Position numbers and translations under genes: made by a program
Shown here: piece by piece, positions 50,238-58,488 of the stretch
How the letters are laid out: each line of letters opens with the position of its first letter
How positions within the stretch are numbered: position 1 is the stretch's first letter
Notes under the pieces: model-generated
The model's input: only the letters and a program-made list of their open reading frames with translations
Told to the model about the DNA's origin: nothing
Database searches by the model: none
Assembly (NCBI GenBank): GCA_035628915.1
Contig: DASPIW010000044.1
Location: 62,001 to 126,000, forward strand
Direction: 5' to 3'
DNA: 64,000 bases
Origin: JARBUG01 sp035628915
GTDB taxonomy: Bacteria > Bacillota > Sulfobacillia > Symbiobacteriales > Symbiobacteriaceae

Positions 50238-51815
50238 ATGCACAAGCGGTTTACGATCATCCTGACGCTGTGTTTGCTGCTGGTCGTCAGCCTCCCGCCC
50301 GCCGCCAGGGCCGGCGTACTGCTGGCCGGAAGCGGAGCGGCGGGCGGCAGGCCCGGCACCTGGTATGTCGGAGCGACGGCGCCTAACGTGGATCACTCCA
50401 AACCCGTTCTGGTCTTCGTGCACGGCAAAGGCGGCTGGTCGGGCAGCTGGTGGGAGTCAACGGTCTATCACGGCACAAACGATATGTACACCTACGCGTA
50501 CAACAACGGCTACCGGACCGCCTTCGTCGACCTGCACCCGGAAGCTTCCATGTGGACGAACGGCGAGCTGCTGAACCGGCAGCTCGATCAGATAACGGCC
50601 CACTTCGGGGTCAGCAAGGTGACGCTCGTCGCCCATTCCAAGGGCGGGGTGGATGCCAACGCCGCTTCCGTGCATTACGGGGCAAATCCCAAAATCAGCC
50701 GGGTCATCACACTCGGGTCGCCCCACGGGGGGAGCCCGCTGGCCGATATGGCGTACTCGACCTGGACCTGGTGGCTGGCAGCCCTGCTCGGGCAGCAGAG
50801 CGATGCGACGTACGTGCTGCAGACGGGCTATATGAGCTACTTCCGGTCGGTGACTGACGGCCGGGACACCGCCGTGCCGTATTACACCCTTTCGGGGTAC
50901 AAGTGCGGCCCCGTCTTCACGGCCCTCTGGATGGGCTGCGCCTTCATCGGGGGCGAGGATGACGGCCTGGTGCCGGTCTGGTCGGCCCGCAAGCCGGGCG
51001 GCACCCACTTGAAGCAAGGCTACTGGGATCACGACGAGATTCGCATGGGCAGCCGCACGTGGTCCTGGTTTGCCCCCGTCATCCGCACGGCGGGTACAGG
51101 CACAGCCGTGGCTGCCGTTGGGCCGCAGCTGGCGGCGGCAGCCTCCCAGCAAACCGATGCGGGCAAGGGCGCCGGCAAGCCTGCGGCGCCGGGCAACGTC
51201 ATTTTGCGGGGCGGCAGCACGGCGGAGAACGCCACCGCCGCATTCCCGGTGGAAGCGGGCGTGCGGGGCGCCACGTTCACGTTCCTGGCCAGCAGCGAGG
51301 ACTTCACGGCGACGCTGGTGGGGCCGGACGGCGCCACCACGACCGTGGCGATGCGGGAGCAGGTCGCCAAGGACCAGATTTTCAGCGGCGCCTGGATGGG
51401 CACGGTCAGCGTCAAGTCCCCCGCAGCGGGTCAGTGGACGCTGGAAGCGGCAGCGGACGGCGAGACGGGGTATCTGATGATGGCAGAGCTCGACGGCGAT
51501 TTGCAGGGGACAATCCGGGTGGGCCAGGACCTGGTGGCGCCGGGCGCGAAGCAGCAGGTTACCGTCGGCTTCAAGGGGAAGCTGCCCGCGGCGAGCCGGG
51601 CGGAAGCGGCCGTGGCCCTGGCGGGGCAGAAGCCCTACGGGCGCCCCGCTTTCAGCCAGGCGGGCTCGGCACAGTTCGCTGTGCCGGCCGGCAACGGGAT
51701 TCACAACGTGACGGTGACCGTCGCGGGCACGCTGGATGACGGGAGCGCCTTCGAAAGGACGCTTGTCACCTCGTTCGCCGCCGTGGAGCCCGGCGCCCGG
51801 GGGAGCTGGCGGTAG
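50238..51815 (+). CDS. Secreted lipase/esterase with beta-sandwich C-terminal domain
   Basis: 525 residues with signal peptide (about 1-26, ending PPAARA). Alpha/beta hydrolase domain to about residue 280: oxyanion segment VFVHGKGG, nucleophile Ser134 in VAHSKGG, Asp in GGEDDGLVP and His in YWDHDEIRMG. A C-terminal domain of about 200 residues looks beta-rich and may bind substrate or surface. Exported lipase, PGAP1-like or triacylglycerol type. Start ATG at 50238 with GGGGG seven bases upstream. Confidence 0.87.
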   Translation: MHKRFTIILTLCLLLVVSLPPAARAGVLLAGSGAAGGRPGTWYVGATAPNVDHSKPVLVFVHGKGGWSGSWWESTVYHGTNDMYTYAYNNGYRTAFVDLHPEASMWTNGELLNRQLDQITAHFGVSKVTLVAHSKGGVDANAASVHYGANPKISRVITLGSPHGGSPLADMAYSTWTWWLAALLGQQSDATYVLQTGYMSYFRSVTDGRDTAVPYYTLSGYKCGPVFTALWMGCAFIGGEDDGLVPVWSARKPGGTHLKQGYWDHDEIRMGSRTWSWFAPVIRTAGTGTAVAAVGPQLAAAASQQTDAGKGAGKPAAPGNVILRGGSTAENATAAFPVEAGVRGATFTFLASSEDFTATLVGPDGATTTVAMREQVAKDQIFSGAWMGTVSVKSPAAGQWTLEAAADGETGYLMMAELDGDLQGTIRVGQDLVAPGAKQQVTVGFKGKLPAASRAEAAVALAGQKPYGRPAFSQAGSAQFAVPAGNGIHNVTVTVAGTLDDGSAFERTLVTSFAAVEPGARGSWR

Positions 51816-51923
51816 GAACTCCGGGAGAAGGGGTCACGACGACACTGACAGTAGGCGCCCGTGATCCAGGATCCCGATAATCCTGATAGTCTGCGCCCGA
51901 GAGTAAGGGAACCCCGCGCTGCC

Positions 51924-52751
51924 CTACACGGCGTGCGCGGGGTTTTCATATTTGCGGTATCGGTCGAGAACCGTTTTCACCTTTTGCACCCGCTCCTCCA
52001 CCGTGCCGGTCAGCAAGGTGAACGGCGTTTTCCGAATGGTCAGGTCAGCGATGATCTGTTTCTGGAAGATCATGCGGTTGACTTCACCGGACCGGTCCCA
52101 CGTGTCCGCGTATGGTATATCGTCCCCGCAGGCGAAGACCAGGTCGTAGCGCAGGCCCGCCTGTCGTGCCAACTCCTCAAGCCTGGGGGTGGCGGTACCG
52201 TGGTAGTAGCGGGCAAACATGCATGTCGTAACAGCATTGGTATCCGTGAAGAGATACTCCCGCGCCTTCCAAAGTAGCCGTTCTTCCCGGTCAAGGTGGC
52301 CTTCAGCGATTTCCACCAGTTGACGCGGAGTCAGGCGCCGCTCGACCTGGTGCTGCTCCCAGTACTCGCGGCCGTACTCGGGCATCCAGACCGTGTCATA
52401 CTCCCGGGCCATGCGCTCCGCCAGCGTCGTCTTGCCGGTCGACGGGGCGCCCATGAAGACCACGTTGGTCACAAGATCCCGGTAGACCAGCGGATCCAGG
52501 AACTGACGGCAGTTGTAGGGCGACTGCCGGACCGCCGTGCCGGAGACGGGGAATCGGCGGCGGTCCGTATCAACCAGCCGGTTGACGGCACCCAGAGCCA
52601 GGCTCATGTGCTCGCCGTAGAACTCGCTGCAGTAGAAATGCGTCACCCTGCGACCGCCCAACCGCTTCAGCAGGTATTGCTCATGCCGCCGTTTGATTTC
52701 CGGGGCGTCACCTACCTCTGTGGGCCCGTCCCAGGCTTCCAGCACTTCCAC
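51924..52751 (-). CDS. NadR-like ATPase with truncated NMNAT domain
   Basis: 275 residues. The kinase domain is intact: Walker A GAPSTGKTT (101-109), and the C-terminal half matches the ribosylnicotinamide kinase part of NadR. The first ~95 residues keep only the end of the NMNAT domain (FPVSGTAVRQSP), and the GxFxPxHxGH motif is absent. It starts with GTG at 52751, in frame just after the pnuC stop. Likely a nicotinamide riboside kinase in an NAD-salvage operon that has lost adenylyltransferase activity. Confidence 0.82.
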   Translation of the reverse strand: MEVLEAWDGPTEVGDAPEIKRRHEQYLLKRLGGRRVTHFYCSEFYGEHMSLALGAVNRLVDTDRRRFPVSGTAVRQSPYNCRQFLDPLVYRDLVTNVVFMGAPSTGKTTLAERMAREYDTVWMPEYGREYWEQHQVERRLTPRQLVEIAEGHLDREERLLWKAREYLFTDTNAVTTCMFARYYHGTATPRLEELARQAGLRYDLVFACGDDIPYADTWDRSGEVNRMIFQKQIIADLTIRKTPFTLLTGTVEERVQKVKTVLDRYRKYENPAHAV

Positions 52752-52769
52752 TTCCGGGTACAGGGCCCC

Positions 52770-53387
52770 TCATGCGGTCGTTGATGCGGCGGCTTCCGCG
52801 GCCATCTCACGGCACCAGTCGAGATAACCCTTGACCGAGAGCACCAGGAAGACGAAGTAGGTCAGGGAAGTCAGGTAGAGCCCTGAATGCCAATAGAGCA
52901 CCACGCTGATCACATCCACGGAGTTCCAGACAAACCAGTTCTGCAGCACTTTGCGGTTGAGCAACTGCTGGGCGGCCACCGAGCCCGCCAGAATCGCCGA
53001 ATCCCAGAACGGCAGAACGGACTCGGGGAAGAACCGGGGAATGGCCCAGCCCACGAAGGCATAGCCGGCAACCCCCGTGGCGGCAAACACAACGGCCTCC
53101 TGCCAGTTGAGATGCTTGGTGCGGTGGGTGCGATTCCTGCCCTTCTCCGTCGTCCAGTAGTACCGGCCGTAGAACTGCAGCGCCATGAAGAAGAGCTGCA
53201 GCAGCGCTGAGCCGACTAGATGCGCCTGCCAGAACATCACGAAATAGATTAGGATGCCGGCCACACCTACCGGCCATATGGCCATCTTCTCACGGGCTGC
53301 ATACCAGACACAGGCAAGGTTGGTCACCATGCCCCAGAACTCCAGCCCGGAAACCAGCTCCAGCAGCTGTGCATACACGTCCGCCAT
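52770..53387 (-). CDS. pnuC: Nicotinamide riboside transporter
   Basis: 205-residue PnuC-type membrane protein, about seven helices. GLEFWGMVTNLACVWYAARE at the N-terminus and IWPVGVAGIL and QFYGRYYW are typical of the family. Takes up nicotinamide riboside, which the NadR-like kinase then phosphorylates. It is 24 bp after the NrtR-like gene. Its stop is followed in the same frame by the NadR-like gene. Confidence 0.9.
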   Translation of the reverse strand: MADVYAQLLELVSGLEFWGMVTNLACVWYAAREKMAIWPVGVAGILIYFVMFWQAHLVGSALLQLFFMALQFYGRYYWTTEKGRNRTHRTKHLNWQEAVVFAATGVAGYAFVGWAIPRFFPESVLPFWDSAILAGSVAAQQLLNRKVLQNWFVWNSVDVISVVLYWHSGLYLTSLTYFVFLVLSVKGYLDWCREMAAEAAASTTA

Positions 53388-53411
53388 GCTGCATTCCTCC
53401 CGTTGACAGGC

Positions 53412-53768
53412 TTAGCGGTCTGACCAGCCGGGGTTGGACCGGAAGAGCCGCGCCGGCCGGTGACCGGCGCCCGTGCGCCTTTGGTTGGTGGGAATCACCA
53501 TGCGGTCGATATCTCTGCGGAATTGCATATCCAGGATCTCCCGGCCGAGGATCACTTCGTAGACTTTCTGCAGTTCTTTGATGGTGAACAGCTCCGGTAC
53601 GAGGTTGAAGGCGATATCGGTCCACTCCAGCTTGTTGCGCAGCCGTCCGAGGGCGTAGTGGATCATTTTGGCGTGATCGAAGGCTGTGTCGCCGCACTCG
53701 ATGATCTGCCGCTTCGTCCGGGTGCTGCGGCCTTCCGTCTCCCACGCCAGGGAGAGTATTGCCGACAT
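53412..53768 (-). CDS. NrtR-like winged-helix protein lacking the Nudix domain
   Basis: 118 residues matching the C-terminal DNA-binding part of NrtR regulators: AFDHAKMIHYALGRLRNKLE, ELFTIKELQKVYEVILGRE and GAGHRPARLFRSNPGW. The N-terminal Nudix domain that senses ADP-ribose is missing except for the last strand. The ATG at 53768 has GGAG eight bases upstream. First gene before pnuC and the NadR-like gene, so probably a regulator of this NAD-salvage operon, perhaps a natural short form. Confidence 0.8.
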   Translation of the reverse strand: MSAILSLAWETEGRSTRTKRQIIECGDTAFDHAKMIHYALGRLRNKLEWTDIAFNLVPELFTIKELQKVYEVILGREILDMQFRRDIDRMVIPTNQRRTGAGHRPARLFRSNPGWSDR

Positions 53769-53797
53769 TTCCGTCTCTCCGTCGCTGAGGGTGATTC

Positions 53798-53828
53798 AAA
53801 AAGCCGCCTCAACTTTGGAGGCGGCTTC
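53798..53828. terminator. Intrinsic terminator between the DUF2726 and NrtR-like genes
   Basis: 10-bp perfect stem (AAGCCGCCTC with GAGGCGGCTT), T-rich on both sides. Confidence 0.85.
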
Positions 53829-53841
53829 TTCGCTGTTCAAC

Positions 53842-54381
53842 CTAGTGAACGGCCGTGGCCAGTCTTCCTTCCACTTCCCGGCGCAGGCCGGCCGGGTCGT
53901 AGTCGCTGCGGACCCGCACCCGCATGAGCGGGAGGCCCGCTGCCACCATGGCCCGGTCCAGCCATTCGTCGCGCTTCTGCCGGTTTGGCATATGGTGGGA
54001 GGAGTCGTCGAGTTCAATGGCTAGCAGGGGCTGGTGGTCATCGACCGTGGTCAGCAGAAAATCGATATGTTTGGCAGCAATGCGGTTCCATGCGGATTGC
54101 CACTCCAGGGTGTCGCCGCGGACTTCGATGACGTCGGCCAGGCGGACTTTCGGACAGATCAGGACCTCGTTGCCGACGGCCTGAAAGAGGCGAACGTAAA
54201 AGCGCTGCTCGGCCGCAGTCAGCAAGGTGGCGCGGCGGATGTAGGGGCTGACGTGCATCTCCACCCCCATCTGCTCATCCTCACGATCCTTCCACTTTAG
54301 ATAGAGTACCAGGGCGAACATGGCTACGGCAAACGTAACGGCCGACGCGGTGGCCACCTGCAGCCAGAGCGGCGCATTCAC
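53842..54381 (-). CDS. Membrane-anchored DUF2726 protein
   Basis: 179 residues. One N-terminal helix (about 8-30), then a DUF2726 domain (restriction-endonuclease-like fold): TLLTAAEQRFYVRLFQAVG, KHIDFLLTTVDD, AIELDDSSHHMPNRQKRDEW. The Glu-Leu-Asp near residue 125 is typical of PD-(D/E)XK relatives, but most DUF2726 proteins have no known nuclease activity. The GTG start overlaps the acyl-CoA dehydrogenase stop by four bases, so the two are translationally coupled. Confidence 0.82.
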   Translation of the reverse strand: MNAPLWLQVATASAVTFAVAMFALVLYLKWKDREDEQMGVEMHVSPYIRRATLLTAAEQRFYVRLFQAVGNEVLICPKVRLADVIEVRGDTLEWQSAWNRIAAKHIDFLLTTVDDHQPLLAIELDDSSHHMPNRQKRDEWLDRAMVAAGLPLMRVRVRSDYDPAGLRREVEGRLATAVH

Positions 54382-55541
54382 CAGTGCAGATCCCCTTCCA
54401 GAATGGCTCTGCCGATTATATTCTTCTGAATCTGGCTTGTGCCCTCCACGATCTGCAGTTGTTTTGCGTCGCGATAATGCCGCTCCATCGGATAATCTTG
54501 CATGTAACCGGCAGCCCCGAGAATCTGCAGGCAATCGGTGGCGGCCTGGACAGCCAGGTCGGTGGCGCTCAGCTTCGCCACGGAGAGCTTCCAGGCGTCC
54601 GTCTTGCCGATGTGGCCCCGGTCGACCGCGAGTGCGGCCCGGTAGGTAAGCAGTCGGGCGCCTTCCAGCTGAACGGCCAGGTCGGCCAGCATCCACTGCA
54701 GGCCCTGGTGCTCCAGAATCGGCTTGCCGAAGGTCCGGCGCCGGCGCCCGTATTCGGCAGCGTAGGTGATGGCGCCCTCGGCCAGGCCCAGGCCCCGGGC
54801 GGCGACGACAGGGCGGACGGAGTTGAGGGTACCCATGACGACCTTGAAGCCCTGTCCGCCGGGCGTCCCCAGCATGGCGGATTCAGGGACTTCCACATCC
54901 TCCAGCATTACCTGATGGACGGGAACGCCCCGCACGCCCATCTTCCGCTCTTTCTTGCCGACCGTAAGGCCGGGTGTGCCTTTCTCCACGACGAACATGA
55001 CGATGCCCCGGGCGCCCGCCCCCGGCTCCGTCTGGGCAGCCACGGTAAAGAAATCCGCCTGCCCGGCGCCGGAGATCCAGTTCTTCGTGCCGGAGATGAC
55101 CCAGCGGTCGCCCTGCCGGACGGCCCGGGTCCGAATGGCCGACGCATCGGAGCCGGCGTCGGGTTCGCTCAGGCAGAAGGCGCCCCGCAGGGTGCCTGCG
55201 GCGATGCCGCCGGCGTATTTGCGCTTCTGCTCTTCGGTGCCCCCGAGCATGACCGGCATGAGCGGCAGCTTGCTCAGGAGGAGCATCAGTCCCGAAGCGC
55301 AGCAGTACTGTGCGACCTGCTCCACGGCCAGACAGAGGCCCAGCGTCCCCATGCCGGCGCCGCCGTACTCCTCCGGGATCGCGATGCCAAGCAGACCGGC
55401 TTCCGTGAACACCTGGAACAGATCCTCCGGATACGCGGCTTCCTCGTCGATGGCCGCGGCCCTGGGCGCGACTTTCTCGCGCGCCAGACGCCTGACCAGC
55501 GCCACCAGCTCCTGCTGCTCAGGTGTCAGATCGAAGTTCAC
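54378..55541 (-). CDS. Acyl-CoA dehydrogenase
   Basis: 387 residues, standard short-chain acyl-CoA dehydrogenase. FCLSEPDAGSDASAI is the flavin/acyl-binding signature, FGKPILEHQGLQWMLADLA is in the second half, and the catalytic Glu region is YPMERHYRDAKQLQIVEGTSQI (after RHYRDAK). The start is a GTG at 55541 giving MNFDLTPEQQELV, the normal N-terminus. Initiates beta-oxidation or amino-acid-derived acyl-CoA breakdown, passing electrons to ETF. Confidence 0.95.
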   Translation of the reverse strand: MNFDLTPEQQELVALVRRLAREKVAPRAAAIDEEAAYPEDLFQVFTEAGLLGIAIPEEYGGAGMGTLGLCLAVEQVAQYCCASGLMLLLSKLPLMPVMLGGTEEQKRKYAGGIAAGTLRGAFCLSEPDAGSDASAIRTRAVRQGDRWVISGTKNWISGAGQADFFTVAAQTEPGAGARGIVMFVVEKGTPGLTVGKKERKMGVRGVPVHQVMLEDVEVPESAMLGTPGGQGFKVVMGTLNSVRPVVAARGLGLAEGAITYAAEYGRRRRTFGKPILEHQGLQWMLADLAVQLEGARLLTYRAALAVDRGHIGKTDAWKLSVAKLSATDLAVQAATDCLQILGAAGYMQDYPMERHYRDAKQLQIVEGTSQIQKNIIGRAILEGDLHW

Positions 55542-55604
55542 ACCCACTCCCCCCATCCAGATCATACTGGGGTTCACTTTCGTGTCAGAACGGGGTTCTC
55601 CTCC

Positions 55605-56840
55605 TTACGGCGCCCGGTGCCACGCGGCCACCTTCACCAGTCTCGGCGGCACTGCCGTGGGCCAGATGGCCAGGGCGGCGCCTGCTGCAGCCGTGACGCC
55701 CGCCCAGAATGCCACGGCGTATAGGTCGTGGCCCAGAACGGGGTTGCGCCCCGCCCACAGGCCGTGGGCGGCTAACGCGCCTACCATGATCGCCGTACCG
55801 GCTGCAAACAGGGGGAAGCCGGGCCCAACCAGACCGACGTACGCCATGGCGCCGATCAGGCCGGCCGTGACCAGGGCCAGCAGCTTCAGATGAAGGAAGG
55901 CGATCACCAGATTCCGCTCGGCCGCCAGTTCCGCCCAACCCGGCAGCAGGGGCAGCGCCTCCAGCACGGCCTTCATCGCCAGCGCCGCAGCGGCCGTCAG
56001 CCACCAGGGGCGTACGACGGCAGGCAGCCGGTGCGACGAGCCGGCCATGTTAATCAGGTACAGCACCTGGGCGGCGCCCAGGCCGAGTCCGGCGGCCTGG
56101 GCTGCGACGGCGAGCGGCCCTTCCAGCCCGAACGGGATCAGCAGCCGCAGCGCCGCCGGGACCGTCATGGTCAGCAGCAGCAGGGACTGCCACCGGGCCA
56201 TGGTCCGGTTAGCCAGGCCCCCGGCGAGGGCGGCGGCAACCCCCATGATGCCGGCCTCCAGCCAGCCGTCGCCGTAGGCCTGCAGGAACAGGTAGACTCC
56301 GGAGTTGCCGAGCACCGGGTCGGAGGTGTGGACCATCACACGGGTCAGGATGATCAGCACCGTACCGAAAGTCGAAACGAGCAGCAGTACCACGGCAACG
56401 CCAATGAGCCAAAGGGCGGCGGGCCAGTCGCGCACCGGGCGCCCCTTCACGTTCTGCCAGAACACGAATGCGAAGAAGAACCACACCACTTCATTGGCCG
56501 CGGAAAACGCGATGGAGGGCGCTGCATAGCCCCAGAGGGCGAATGTGACCAGCGCACCACCCACCGCCGTTGGCGACAGCGCCAGCAGCCACCTGAGCTG
56601 CCGGGGCACCACCAGCGGCTCGCCCGTCAGTCCGGGCAGGACGTACAGAATCAGCCCCATCAGGCCGAGTCCGGCCCAGCCGAAGTACGCCGTGTGGCTA
56701 TGTGCGTGAATCAAGCTTCCCCAGTCGAAAGGCCGCGGGTTATACATCCAGACAAAGGCTGACCGCAGCCAGATTCCCAGTGCGAGCACCACCAGGAACC
56801 AGCGGGCGGACGACCTGATCAGGACCTGGTCAGCCTCCAT
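55605..56840 (-). CDS. Polytopic membrane protein related to heme-copper oxidase subunit I
   Basis: 411 residues, about 11-12 membrane helices. SLIHAHSHTAYFGWAGLGLMG near residue 45 resembles the first haem His region of cytochrome-oxidase/NorB-type subunits, and ANEVVWFFFAFVFWQN and VMVHTSDPVLGN follow. Other copper- and haem-ligand His of a full oxidase are not all evident. Function unknown; it may be an oxidase-like sensor or quinol-linked protein. Start ATG at 56840 after GAGGTGGGG. The leader has a duplicated hairpin. Confidence 0.6.
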   Translation of the reverse strand: MEADQVLIRSSARWFLVVLALGIWLRSAFVWMYNPRPFDWGSLIHAHSHTAYFGWAGLGLMGLILYVLPGLTGEPLVVPRQLRWLLALSPTAVGGALVTFALWGYAAPSIAFSAANEVVWFFFAFVFWQNVKGRPVRDWPAALWLIGVAVVLLLVSTFGTVLIILTRVMVHTSDPVLGNSGVYLFLQAYGDGWLEAGIMGVAAALAGGLANRTMARWQSLLLLTMTVPAALRLLIPFGLEGPLAVAAQAAGLGLGAAQVLYLINMAGSSHRLPAVVRPWWLTAAAALAMKAVLEALPLLPGWAELAAERNLVIAFLHLKLLALVTAGLIGAMAYVGLVGPGFPLFAAGTAIMVGALAAHGLWAGRNPVLGHDLYAVAFWAGVTAAAGAALAIWPTAVPPRLVKVAAWHRAP

Positions 56841-56856
56841 AGCACCCCACCTCGTT

Positions 56857-57008
56857 TCGTCAGGCTCGAACCGTTTCCGTCGGCCAGCCATTAGGGACGG
56901 AAACGGTCCGACCCTTCCTTCAACTCCTCGTCTCGTCAGGCTCGAACCGTTTCCGTCGGCCAGCCATTAGGGACGGAAACGGTCCGACCCTTCCTTCAAC
57001 TCCTCGCC
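56857..57008 (-). repeat. Tandem duplication of a 76-bp hairpin unit
   Basis: Two near-identical adjacent 76-bp units (56857-56932 and 56933-57008). Each can form a 12-bp stem (ACCGTTTCCGTC with GACGGAAACGGT). They lie in the leader of the oxidase-like membrane gene, just after the terminator of the selenoprotein operon. Confidence 0.85.
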
Positions 57009-57020
57009 TTTACCTTATCC

Positions 57021-57064
57021 GAAAAGAATAGCGCGAACACGTGACGGTCGTCACAGTTCGCGCT
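57021..57064 (-). terminator. Intrinsic terminator of the selenoprotein operon
   Basis: Extended stem: AGCGCGAAC/GTTCGCGCT (57030-57038 with 57056-57064) and GTGACG/CGTCAC inside, then ATTCTTTTCGG on minus. It sits 11 bases after the selenoprotein stop. Confidence 0.85.
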
Positions 57065-57074
57065 GATTCGTGCA

Positions 57075-57773
57075 TCACCGGTACCCGGCAAACTCCAGCC
57101 GCCGGACGGTGCCCGGCATATGTAACTCTTCCAGTTGCTTCAAAGCCGTCCTGAGCACTTCCATCTGCAGGTCCTTGTTCTCGGCCGTGCCCAGGCTGTG
57201 CCCCCACTTGAAGCCTTCCGGGCAGATCGCCCGGGGGGGCCGCTGGTGCTCCGACGACTCCCAGTCCGTGGTGATCAGCACCGTCGGAATGCCGGCCATT
57301 TCGATCGCCCGCTGAACCGCAACGACCGTGCGGTGGCAGAGCGGTCAGCCGGCGGTCAGGAGGACCGCATCAACGGGCGATCGCTCGATCTCTTTGGCGA
57401 CCGCCGGCGCGGTCTCGTTGTAGTACTTCTGCAGGCGCAGGCTGTAGCCCATCAGCGTCAGATGCTTCGCGGCAACGCCGCCGATAAACCCTGCCGCCTG
57501 CAGCTCCCGCAGCCGGCCGATGGGGAAGATGACATTCATGTCCTTCAGCGCCTCGGAGCGGTCATAGTGTTCTTCAGGCGCCCCGTGTGTGATCATCAGG
57601 TCCACGGTGTTCACGTCGCCGGGGATCTCCCGCCAGGTGTCATCCCCCTCCGTGGCGAACGGCGTCTGGTTCTTCATGTGCACGCCCGCCGTGGAGACGA
57701 TCGCAATCGTCATGTCAGAGAGCTTCCGGGTAATCGGTGTATAGGGCACGCAGCGCCTTGACAGATCGGCCAT
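57075..57773 (-). CDS. Selenoprotein related to PrdB/GrdB reductase subunits (UGA = Sec)
   Basis: 232 residues when the in-frame TGA at 57347-57345 is read as selenocysteine (Sec143). The context LLTAG-U-PLCHRTVV gives a UxxC redox pair with Cys146, and the protein continues 90 residues (AIEMAGIPTVLITTDWESSE) to the stop at 57075. A strong hairpin directly after the UGA is the expected SECIS. The ATG at 57773 follows GGAGG at eight bases. Homologous to D-proline reductase PrdB and glycine-reductase B; no PrdA partner or other grd gene is here, so it is a stand-alone protein of unknown substrate. Confidence 0.9.
57309..57347 (-). promoter_or_regulatory. SECIS element for the PrdB-like selenoprotein
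   Basis: Immediately after the UGA the mRNA folds CCGCU/AGCGG and ACCGCA/UGCGGU around a seven-base loop (CGGUCGU), of the size and distance of bacterial SECIS hairpins that recruit SelB. Confidence 0.75.
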
Positions 57774-57802
57774 CGTCCAACCTCCGTCCTTATGGAAGGC
57801 AC

Positions 57803-57829
57803 GCAGGCGGGAAGCCAGTGACTTCCCGC
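57803..57829. other. Intergenic hairpin between the two selenoprotein genes
   Basis: GGCGGGAAG/CTTCCCGCC, 9-bp perfect stem; a second GTGGC/GCCAC hairpin lies closer to the peroxiredoxin stop. Possible processing or attenuation sites. Confidence 0.5.
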
Positions 57830-57872
57830 CCAGATGTGTTGTCGTGGCAGGGTCCCCGCCACACCTATAGAG

Positions 57873-58373
57873 TTACGGCAGCTTCCGCAGAATCTCGAAA
57901 AGCTCCTCGTTATCAGGCTGCTCCGTAATGGGATGCACATCCACGAAACGGATAACGCCTTCCTTATCGATGATGAACAGGGCTCGCTCTGTAGCGCCGT
58001 AGGCGGGAGAGCCGGCGTCGGTCCGCAGTACGCCGAAGGCTTCAGCCGCTTTTCCGTGCGGGTAGAAGTCGGAGAGCAACGGATAGCTGATGCCGCCAAT
58101 CGACTTGGCCCACGCCTTATGGCTGGGGATCGAATCCACGCTAATACCCAGAACCTGGGTATTGTACTCCTCGAAACGAGAGAGGTCATCCTCGTACGAG
58201 GGCATCTGGGCGCTTCAGACCGGGGTCCAGTCCAGGGGGTAGAACGCGATGAAGACGTTCTTGCCCCGCAGACCGCTGAGGCTGATTTCCGTGTCAAGGT
58301 GGGACTTCAGCGTGAAGTCCGGCGCCTTGTCTCCGACCTTGACGGTCCTGGTCGAAGTTGCACCTTTGGGCAT
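57873..58373 (-). CDS. Selenocysteine-containing peroxiredoxin (AhpE/BCP-like)
   Basis: 166 residues when the in-frame TGA at 58217-58215 is read as Sec53. The context FYPLDWTPV-U-SAQMPSYED places Sec exactly at the peroxidatic position of 1-Cys/atypical 2-Cys peroxiredoxins (Cys in most relatives). The rest is typical: VLGISVDSIPSHKAWAKSIG and RALFIIDKEGVIRF. It reduces peroxides. The ATG at 58373 has AAAGGAGG seven bases upstream, and a good promoter precedes it. Second selenoprotein in one operon with the PrdB-like protein. Confidence 0.92.
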
Positions 58374-58488
58374 GTTTCTGCCTCCTTTGTAATGGGGGTG
58401 TTCCAAGCAAGTAGGATTGCCGGATGCTGCCGCGGCTATGCTGCCAGAGCAGCACGGAAGTGGTCGTCCTTCCAGTCACCCACCTCTA

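Noticed and set aside
57041..57054. CRP/FNR-like operator (TGTGA-N6-TCAC) upstream of the oxidase-like gene
   Set aside because: It is the inner part of the extended hairpin that ends the selenoprotein operon and is followed by a T-rich stretch, so a terminator explains it better.
57345..57347. TGA as a true stop splitting the PrdB-like gene in two
   Set aside because: The downstream part is in the same frame, continues the family sequence, has a UxxC context and a SECIS-like hairpin directly after it.
58215..58217. TGA as a true stop splitting the peroxiredoxin
   Set aside because: It replaces exactly the peroxidatic Cys, and both flanking parts are typical peroxiredoxin in one frame.
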